From Mageeibacillus sp. UBA5442 (GTDB taxonomy: Bacteria > Bacillota > Clostridia > Saccharofermentanales > DTU023), in the NCBI GenBank assembly GCA_002427475.1, contig DIRG01000039.1, positions 564 to 11,617 on the forward strand: DNA of 11,054 nt, written 5' to 3'. How positions within the stretch are numbered: the stretch's first letter is position 1; each line of letters begins with the position of its first letter. Position numbers and translations under genes: made by a program. Positions 6,378 to 11,054 of the stretch are shown one piece after another. Below the pieces are notes generated by a model. The model made no database searches. It had not been told where the DNA came from and worked only from the letters and a program-made list of their open reading frames with translations.

Positions 6378-7388
6378 ATGAACGAATCAGAGGACAAAAA
6401 TTTAAACAATACTAACGGGCGTTTTTCCACCCTAAACGGTCTGCAGGAAAAGCTGACAAATTATTCTGAGAAAAAGACTTGGGTCCAAACGTGGAAAGAA
6501 CGCCTGCAACGCTTTTCCTCGCTCAAAGTCGGAATCAACTCGGCAGCTTCCGCCTACTACCTGCTCTTCTCCATCTTCCCCTTAATCGTCTTTGTCTTCA
6601 GCTTGCTGGAACTGCTAGATCCGGGTTTGGCGCTGAGATTTGAACAGGCGATCCCGCAGATGGGAGTCGTTATCCCTGAAGCGATTTTGAATGTATTACA
6701 AAACTTCTTGGATTCGGTTGAGCGCACCAGCAGCGTTTCGCTTATCTCGCTGACCGCTGTGGGCCTGCTGTGGGCAGCATCGCGCGGCGTCGGTAGCACG
6801 GTAACGTCCTTGAACAAGATCTATCACTCAGAATCCAAATACAATTTTATTTTGAAGCGCTTTTTGGGGATCATCGGCATCTTCATTTCGAGTTTCATCT
6901 TAATAATCATCCTGCTTCTGCTGGCCTTCAACCGCTTTTTAATTGGTTTCTTGCAGCAGTTCATCACCCTGCCGGACTTCATCCTGCGAGATCAGTTTGA
7001 TATTTTTACGAATCTAACAGCCCTTTTAGTCCTCACATTTATCTTCGCTGTCATTTTCTCTTTATTAAAAAGGCAGCGCAGTTACATCAGACATACCCTC
7101 ATTGCAGCTGCTGTGACGGCCCTAGGCTGGATCGTTATTTCCTACGGACTCTCCTTCTTTATTTCCAATCAGTCCAATTATTACCTCATGTACGGCAGTA
7201 TCACCGGCATAATCTTCTTGATGCTCTGGCTGTACTTGGCCGTCTACATTGTGATGATCGGTGCCTTCATTCACTCTGAATTGATTAGACGCTATCCCCG
7301 ACCCGACAAAGCCCTTGAAGCTAAACAAGAGGCCGAGGAAGAAGCTGAGGCAAAAGCCGAAGAAGGATCTAGGGAAGAAACTACCTAA
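6378..7388 (+). CDS. YihY/BrkB family inner-membrane protein
   Basis: A 336-residue polytopic membrane protein. The hydrophobic stretches fall at about residues 55-80, 118-140, 160-190, 210-230, 240-262 and 272-298, giving about six transmembrane helices after a polar N-terminus of about 50 residues. Family marks are SAAYYLLFSIFPL-like sequence at 56-69 and the final helix region YGSITGIIFLMLWLYL at 272-287. The family was once annotated as ribonuclease BN by mistake. Its members are membrane proteins of uncertain role, with transport or envelope functions proposed. The C-terminal tail (about 311-336) is a low-complexity Glu/Ala/Lys run, expected to be cytoplasmic and possibly helical. A GGTGA site 7 bases upstream supports the start. 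The next gene begins 127 bases later on the same strand, and no clear terminator separates them. Confidence 0.9.
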   Translation: MNESEDKNLNNTNGRFSTLNGLQEKLTNYSEKKTWVQTWKERLQRFSSLKVGINSAASAYYLLFSIFPLIVFVFSLLELLDPGLALRFEQAIPQMGVVIPEAILNVLQNFLDSVERTSSVSLISLTAVGLLWAASRGVGSTVTSLNKIYHSESKYNFILKRFLGIIGIFISSFILIIILLLLAFNRFLIGFLQQFITLPDFILRDQFDIFTNLTALLVLTFIFAVIFSLLKRQRSYIRHTLIAAAVTALGWIVISYGLSFFISNQSNYYLMYGSITGIIFLMLWLYLAVYIVMIGAFIHSELIRRYPRPDKALEAKQEAEEEAEAKAEEGSREETT

Positions 7389-7459
7389 AAATTTTTCTAA
7401 CATTTTTCACCTTCTCATTGTCGAATCGGATATTAACTTTCAGGAAAGCAAAATCCATG

Positions 7460-7476
7460 TTAAGTTAATATTAAGG
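7460..7476 (+). promoter_or_regulatory. Direct TTAAG repeats upstream of the Na/Pi transporter
   Basis: TTAAGT (7460-7465) and TTAAGG (7471-7476) start 11 bases apart, one helical turn, upstream of a phosphate transporter gene. This spacing resembles PhoP-type binding sites of Gram-positive bacteria (TTAACA-like direct repeats). Only two repeats are recognisable and they deviate from the consensus. The surrounding sequence is very AT-rich, so the call is weak. The 7389-7515 gap otherwise holds a T-run (7482-7488) and the ribosome binding site AGGTGA at 7502-7507. Confidence 0.2.
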
Positions 7477-7515
7477 TATTCTTTTTTTGGCATTTTAAAA
7501 TAGGTGAAATAATTA

Positions 7516-9354
7516 ATGAGTTATTTGAATGTTTTGCAGTTAATCGGTGGCCTGAGCCTTTTCCTTTTTGGAATGCAGCTCTTAAGTGAAGGTTTGACTT
7601 CTGTCTCCGGTGGCCGAATGGAACAACTTCTTGGACGTTTTTGTAGCACAAAAGGAAAAGGAGTTCTGCTGGGAACAGCTGTTACTGGAGTAATCCAATC
7701 TTCCTCTGCGACCACTGTCATGGTCGTGGCCCTTGTAAACTCAGGCGTAATGTTGCTGCGACAAGCGGTTCCTGTCATCATGGGTGCGAACATCGGCACT
7801 ACCGTAACCGGATGGCTCCTTAGCATGACGAGCATCTCAGGCGACGGTTTCCTGATTAATATGCTCAAACCCAGCTCTTTTACACCGATCTTAGCCATGA
7901 TCGGGGTCATCATGCTTTTCCAAGCCAAAACCGAGGTGAAAAAGTACAAGGCCTATGCTTTGCTTGGTTTCTCTGTCCTGATGTTCGGCATGGATGTAAT
8001 GTCGGGAGCTGTTGCCCCCCTACAACACGAACCGGGCTTTATTAGTCTTTTCCAGAAATTCAGCAACCCTTTATTGGGCATATTGGTCGGCGCCGTGACA
8101 ACTGCTGTGATCCAATCTTCTTCTGCTTCTGTGGGAATCTTGATGGCTCTAAGCTCAACCGGTGTAATACCTTTCGCTTCTGCCCTGCCGATCATAATGG
8201 GACAAAATATCGGCACCTGCATCACTACCATTCTGGCTTCAATCGGAACTAACCGAAACGGTAAGAGAGTCGCTGTCATTCACCTTAGCTTCAATATAAT
8301 AGGCACCATTATCTTCATGTTTCTCTTTTATACAATTCATTCAATTCGCCCCTTTCCGTTCATGGACAGTATAGTCACGCCGGTAATACTGGCTATCGTG
8401 CATACAACGTTCAACATCTTAACAACTGGGGTTCTGCTACCTTTCACAGAACAGCTGATCAAACTGTCACGAAAGATTGTCCCCGTCAAAGAAAGCGAAT
8501 TAAAAGAACTGGAAGAAGATGTTCAGCTAAAGCTGCTCGACCCTCATTTTCTTGATCGCCCGGCCTTTGCCTTAGAACAAGCCGCCACAGTGACTCACTC
8601 GATGTTGGTAATTGCCAACACCGGCATGGATCTGGCGCTTGACCAACTGCACTTATTCACTGAAGAAGGCTATCACCGTGTCGAAAAACTGGAACAGCAG
8701 GCCGATGAATATGAGGATGCACTATCTGAGTATCTCGTAAAAATACCCTCAGGTAAACTGGACGTGCGCGATGGACGCAAACTTACACTCTTGATGCATG
8801 CTATCAACGATATCGAACGCATCAGTGACCATTCAATCAACCTGTCGGATCTAGCCCGGAAAAGCGCAGGCAAGGTCGCCGAATTCTCCGATGAAGCCAG
8901 AAAAGATCTGGATATATACATATCTGCGGTGCGAGAAATATTGCAATTGACCCTAGTAGCTTTCGATGAACTCGATGCCGATTTGGCTTTCAGAATTGAG
9001 CCTTTAGAAGATCGAATCGACGAGATAAATAAAGTCTTCACCAACAATCATATTGAGCGTCTGAAACAAGGTTCTTGCAATGTCGAGCATGGTTTCATTC
9101 TGACAGAAGTCTACAATGTACTGGAAAGAGTGTCGGATCATTGCTCCAACATAGGCATCTACATCATGCAATATCAATTAGATGACGGCATGCGCGTGCA
9201 TGATTATGCGCATTCCCTGGATCGCAGTGACAAGAAGTATGAGGCCATCTACCAACACTATGTTGAGAAGTATCCCACCAACAATGATGTTGATAATGGT
9301 GTCGTAAATCACGCAGTTGACGGTATTCCTGATTTCGAAACCGGATCTCAGTAA
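7516..9354 (+). CDS. Na/Pi cotransporter (NptA/PNaS family) with PhoU-like C-terminal domain
   Basis: A 612-residue protein. The N-terminal membrane half (about 1-320) has the inverted internal repeat of the type II Na/phosphate symporter family. The two copies of the signature QSSSA lie at 61-65 and 200-204, each followed by a GANIGTT/GQNIGT motif (90-96 and 229-234). The start LIGGLSLFLFGMQLLSEGL is typical. The C-terminal half (about 345-560) is a soluble PhoU-like helical domain with paired IERISDH (433-439) and LERVSDH (536-542) motifs, which in PhoU proteins lie in metal-binding helices. The protein is expected to import phosphate with Na+ at the cytoplasmic membrane, with the PhoU part possibly sensing or gating. 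Some family members may carry other anions. AGGTGA 8 bases before the ATG supports the start. The terminal 35 residues are polar and not conserved in appearance. Confidence 0.93.
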   Translation: MSYLNVLQLIGGLSLFLFGMQLLSEGLTSVSGGRMEQLLGRFCSTKGKGVLLGTAVTGVIQSSSATTVMVVALVNSGVMLLRQAVPVIMGANIGTTVTGWLLSMTSISGDGFLINMLKPSSFTPILAMIGVIMLFQAKTEVKKYKAYALLGFSVLMFGMDVMSGAVAPLQHEPGFISLFQKFSNPLLGILVGAVTTAVIQSSSASVGILMALSSTGVIPFASALPIIMGQNIGTCITTILASIGTNRNGKRVAVIHLSFNIIGTIIFMFLFYTIHSIRPFPFMDSIVTPVILAIVHTTFNILTTGVLLPFTEQLIKLSRKIVPVKESELKELEEDVQLKLLDPHFLDRPAFALEQAATVTHSMLVIANTGMDLALDQLHLFTEEGYHRVEKLEQQADEYEDALSEYLVKIPSGKLDVRDGRKLTLLMHAINDIERISDHSINLSDLARKSAGKVAEFSDEARKDLDIYISAVREILQLTLVAFDELDADLAFRIEPLEDRIDEINKVFTNNHIERLKQGSCNVEHGFILTEVYNVLERVSDHCSNIGIYIMQYQLDDGMRVHDYAHSLDRSDKKYEAIYQHYVEKYPTNNDVDNGVVNHAVDGIPDFETGSQ

Positions 9355-9363
9355 GCACAGCAA

Positions 9364-9472
9364 AAGGCCGCTATTGACGTTAGAGTGTCCCCCCAAAAAA
9401 CTTGGACCATAAAACAGGATCCGAGGGGCCAGCTCAAGCCAATAACGGCCTTATTCTTGGAATTATTTTTTT
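9364..9472 (+). terminator. Candidate terminator region after the Na/Pi transporter
   Basis: AAGGCCGCTATTG (9364-9376) pairs with CAATAACGGCCTT (9440-9452) at 12 of 13 positions, with a 63-base loop. A run of seven T residues follows at 9466-9472. A smaller bulged hairpin, AAGCC (9436-9440) with GGCCTT (9447-9452), could form instead. The T-run is half of a perfect 16-bp palindrome, T7-A-T-A7 (9466-9481), which abuts the stop codon of the convergent aminopeptidase gene. The large loop and the 13-base gap before the T-run make this an unusual terminator. Confidence 0.45.
9383..9420 (+). mobile_element. Possible remnant of an IS3/IS150-family insertion-sequence end
   Basis: GTGTCCCCCCAAAAAACTTG followed by GACC (9385-9408) resembles the terminal inverted repeats of IS150-group elements, which typically read TGT..CCCCCAAAAA(G/C)TTGGAC inward from the tip. 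No transposase, no second end and no target duplication is seen within the gap, so this would be a solo end left by deletion. The similarity is judged from memory of the family. Confidence 0.35.
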
Positions 9473-9481
9473 ATAAAAAAA

Positions 9482-10723
9482 CTAGTCCATCAAATCTATG
9501 GCCCATTCTCCGTTTTCCAAAACCATCCTGCTGCTGCCGTCTTTGTAGTAGCCGGTCACATTGAGTTCAGGGCCGCCCACCATGAAATCCAGGTGAATCA
9601 TAGACTCGTTAAAACCGAGCTCCGCTCGTTCTTCCCGCGTCATCTTCTCGCCGTCGATGATTGCTTCTGCGTAGGCTTTTCCCAGAGCAAAGTGGCAGGA
9701 AGCATTCTCGTCAAAGAGGGTGGATTTGAATGTTATGCCCATCTGCGAAATAGGAGACGAATTCGGCACCAGTGCTACTTCACCTAGGCGCCTCGCTGCC
9801 TCATCCATATCGAGTTGCGTTTCCAGAACGTCGCCGTTCTTGCCGGCGTAAAAGTCCACCACTTTACCGTCCTTGAACTCAAAACCGAAGTCTTCAACAA
9901 CTTTGCCGGAGATCGCCAGCGGCATGCTCGACTTCAACTTCCCCTCAGCTCTCTTCGCATGCGGTGTGCTGAAAATTTCTTCTGTCGGCATGTTTGCCAT
10001 GTAGCGCACGCCGTCGGGGGTGAGTGAGGAGCCACCGATCCATCTGTGTTGCTCTGCCAGGCCGACCTTAAAATCGGTACCGGGTGCTTCATAGTGGAGG
10101 TAGTCGAAGTTCTGCTCATTGAGCCAGTTCTCATAAGCCTTAAGCTTCGCATCATGCTCTTCCCAGGCAGTGACAGCGTCCAGCTCATCGCTGATACGGC
10201 AGGCTGCGAATATTTTCTCCCAGAGCGCATCCATCGCTTCATCCACAGGCAGCTCAGGGAAAAGGGACTTGGCCCAGAGTTCAGATGCTGCTGCAGCCAC
10301 AACCCACTTAATGTCGCCCACATCCATGTAGCGCATAATCGGTTCTGTTGCCTTATTGGCGCTGATACTGAAGCGGCGCAGACGATCCGGCTCGACGTCC
10401 TGAAAAAGATCTAGGCGCGGTGCGCTTACTGAGATGCGATGATACTTGAGCTTCATGTGGTTTTCAGAGTAATCGACTTTGAACTGCGGATAGTGGTCGA
10501 AGACCTCCGACTTGGCTTCTTCAAAGCGTCCCAAGGCCATGTCGTTGTCAGAGATAATCGTGTCGACGTCCGCCGCTCCGGAACGCCAGCAAGCACGAAC
10601 TATTTCACGTGCTAGTTCCAGGCTGTCCGTGTCCGTGTTGACCACAATATTGTCGCCATCCTGTACATTAACGCCGATGCGCACGATGGCTTCGGCATAT
10701 TTCTTTAGTTTTCCTTGATCCAT
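9482..10723 (-). CDS. ampS: M29 family metallo-aminopeptidase (AmpS/PepS type)
   Basis: A 413-residue cytosolic aminopeptidase of the thermophilic-aminopeptidase (M29) family, which removes N-terminal residues from peptides using two metal ions. Length and motifs match: MPTEEIFSTP at 245-254 with metal ligand E248 or E249, RLGEVALVP at 312-320 with E315, NASCHFALGKAY at 340-351 with H344, and MIHLDFMVGG at 375-384 with H377 and D379. The N-terminal half (to about 200) is the substrate and dimer domain. The ATG at 10721-10723 has a strong GGGGGTG ribosome binding site 4 bases upstream. The gene stands alone, convergent with the Na/Pi transporter and divergent from the riboswitch. A weak -10-like TACACT (minus strand, 10754-10759) lies 30 bases upstream without a clear -35. 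Confidence 0.93.
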   Translation of the reverse strand: MDQGKLKKYAEAIVRIGVNVQDGDNIVVNTDTDSLELAREIVRACWRSGAADVDTIISDNDMALGRFEEAKSEVFDHYPQFKVDYSENHMKLKYHRISVSAPRLDLFQDVEPDRLRRFSISANKATEPIMRYMDVGDIKWVVAAAASELWAKSLFPELPVDEAMDALWEKIFAACRISDELDAVTAWEEHDAKLKAYENWLNEQNFDYLHYEAPGTDFKVGLAEQHRWIGGSSLTPDGVRYMANMPTEEIFSTPHAKRAEGKLKSSMPLAISGKVVEDFGFEFKDGKVVDFYAGKNGDVLETQLDMDEAARRLGEVALVPNSSPISQMGITFKSTLFDENASCHFALGKAYAEAIIDGEKMTREERAELGFNESMIHLDFMVGGPELNVTGYYKDGSSRMVLENGEWAIDLMD

Positions 10724-10798
10724 AATTCACCCCCTAGGAGATTTCTTGCTTTCAGTGTAGCACTAGTCGTGAATTTTGATGATTTTTTCCGAAAGTGC

Positions 10799-10828
10799 TT
10801 GCCAGAATATACATTGTGCATTTATACT
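10799..10828 (+). promoter_or_regulatory. Promoter for the lysine riboswitch transcript
   Basis: TTGCCA (10799-10804) and TATACT (10823-10828) are separated by 18 bases. Transcription would start near 10835, about 20-30 bases before the conserved riboswitch core, which is the expected arrangement. Confidence 0.6.
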
Positions 10829-10854
10829 ATCTATATAGAAATTACCCATAATTT

Positions 10855-11021
10855 AATAGTGGATTAGAGGAGCGATAAGTGGGTAGGCCACTTCCTATGC
10901 CCGGGATCGGGTGAAGTAGCTGAAGTACTTGTCGCCGAAGAGATGAGTCGGGATCCTCCGTCTTGCCTCTGGTGAAGCGGACCAAGGACGTTTCACTGTC
11001 ATGCATTGCATGGAGCGCTAT
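10855..11021 (+). promoter_or_regulatory. Lysine riboswitch (L box) aptamer
   Basis: The conserved core strings are present in order: AGAGGAGCG (10866-10874), TCGCCGAAG (10932-10940), ACTGTCA (10995-11001) and GGAGCGCT (11012-11019). The helices can be drawn. P2 is GCGATAAGT (10872-10880) with ACTTGTCGC (10927-10935). P4 is GTGAAGCG (10972-10979) with CGTTTCAC (10989-10996). P5 is CATGC (11000-11004) with GCATG (11008-11012). P3 is an imperfect stem over about 10940-10969. Loop L2 GGATC (10904-10908) is exactly complementary to loop L3 GATCC (10952-10956), the kissing-loop contact of this class. P1 is the least certain helix: either 10865-10867 with 11018-11020, or ATAGTG (10856-10861) with CGCTAT (11016-11021). 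Lysine binding in the five-helix junction stabilises P1. The regulated gene lies beyond the right edge. Confidence 0.93.
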
Positions 11022-11052
11022 GTGTTTATTTACACATGGCGTTATTTTTTTT
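11014..11052 (+). terminator. Expression-platform terminator of the lysine riboswitch
   Basis: CGCTATGTGT (11016-11025) pairs with ACACATGGCG (11032-11041), a 10-bp stem with one G-U pair and a 6-base loop. Eight T residues follow at 11045-11052. It is a good intrinsic terminator. Its left arm includes the bases expected to form the 3' strand of aptamer helix P1, so terminator and P1 should exclude each other. Confidence 0.85.
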
Positions 11053-11054
11053 AG

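Noticed and set aside
6353..7516. BrkB-family gene as ribonuclease BN
   Set aside because: That name comes from an old misassignment; the protein is an integral membrane protein without nuclease motifs.
9466..9481. Perfect T7-A-T-A7 palindrome as a stand-alone functional site
   Set aside because: A homopolymer palindrome forms only weak pairs. It is better read as the U-tract of the plus-strand terminator region next to an A-run.
10855..11054. T-box leader or other riboswitch class for the right-end RNA
   Set aside because: No T-box TGG(T/A)CC-type antiterminator bulge or specifier arrangement is seen, while the lysine-class core strings and the L2-L3 kissing complement all fit.

Overview
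The window looks like a chromosomal segment of an anaerobic Firmicute, most likely a Clostridia-type bacterium. This is inferred from gene content and RNA signals, not from a marker gene. The supporting features are a lysine riboswitch with a terminator, a DUF438/PAS protein, an M29 (AmpS/PepS-type) aminopeptidase, an NptA-type Na/Pi transporter fused to a PhoU-like domain, purine-rich ribosome binding sites and an RbsK-RbsA sugar operon. No phage, CRISPR, rRNA or tRNA was seen.

Layout. (1) Bases 1-1215, minus strand: ribokinase rbsK followed by the 5' end of rbsA, the sugar ABC transporter ATPase, which runs off the left edge. The rbsK-rbsA gap holds a 9-bp perfect inverted repeat and a terminator-like hairpin facing the other way. 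(2) Bases 1216-1417: divergent control region. (3) Bases 1418-4407, plus strand: two translationally coupled genes, a hydantoinase A/oxoprolinase-like ATPase without a HyuB partner, and a histone-deacetylase-fold amidohydrolase with an added C-terminal four-cysteine ribbon. (4) Bases 4472-6202, minus strand: a two-gene unit of a DUF438/hemerythrin-like/PAS protein and the RNA 2',3'-cyclic phosphodiesterase thpR. (5) Bases 6378-9354, plus strand: a YihY/BrkB membrane protein, then a Na/Pi cotransporter. (6) Bases 9355-9481: a long imperfect hairpin that encloses a sequence resembling an IS3/IS150-family insertion-sequence end. (7) Bases 9482-10723, minus strand: an M29 metallo-aminopeptidase. 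(8) Bases 10724-11054: a promoter and a complete lysine riboswitch with an intrinsic terminator, controlling a gene beyond the right edge.

How the parts work together. The left operon takes up and phosphorylates ribose or a similar sugar. The hyuA-like/HDAC-like pair is the least understood part. Translational coupling suggests the two proteins act on one small amide or lactam substrate, with ATP-driven activation followed by zinc-dependent amide hydrolysis; that is inference. The right end points to amino-acid and peptide metabolism. In the lysine riboswitch, the 3' strand of helix P1 is also the left arm of the terminator. That arrangement predicts that lysine turns the downstream gene on, which would suit lysine degradation or export better than lysine synthesis.
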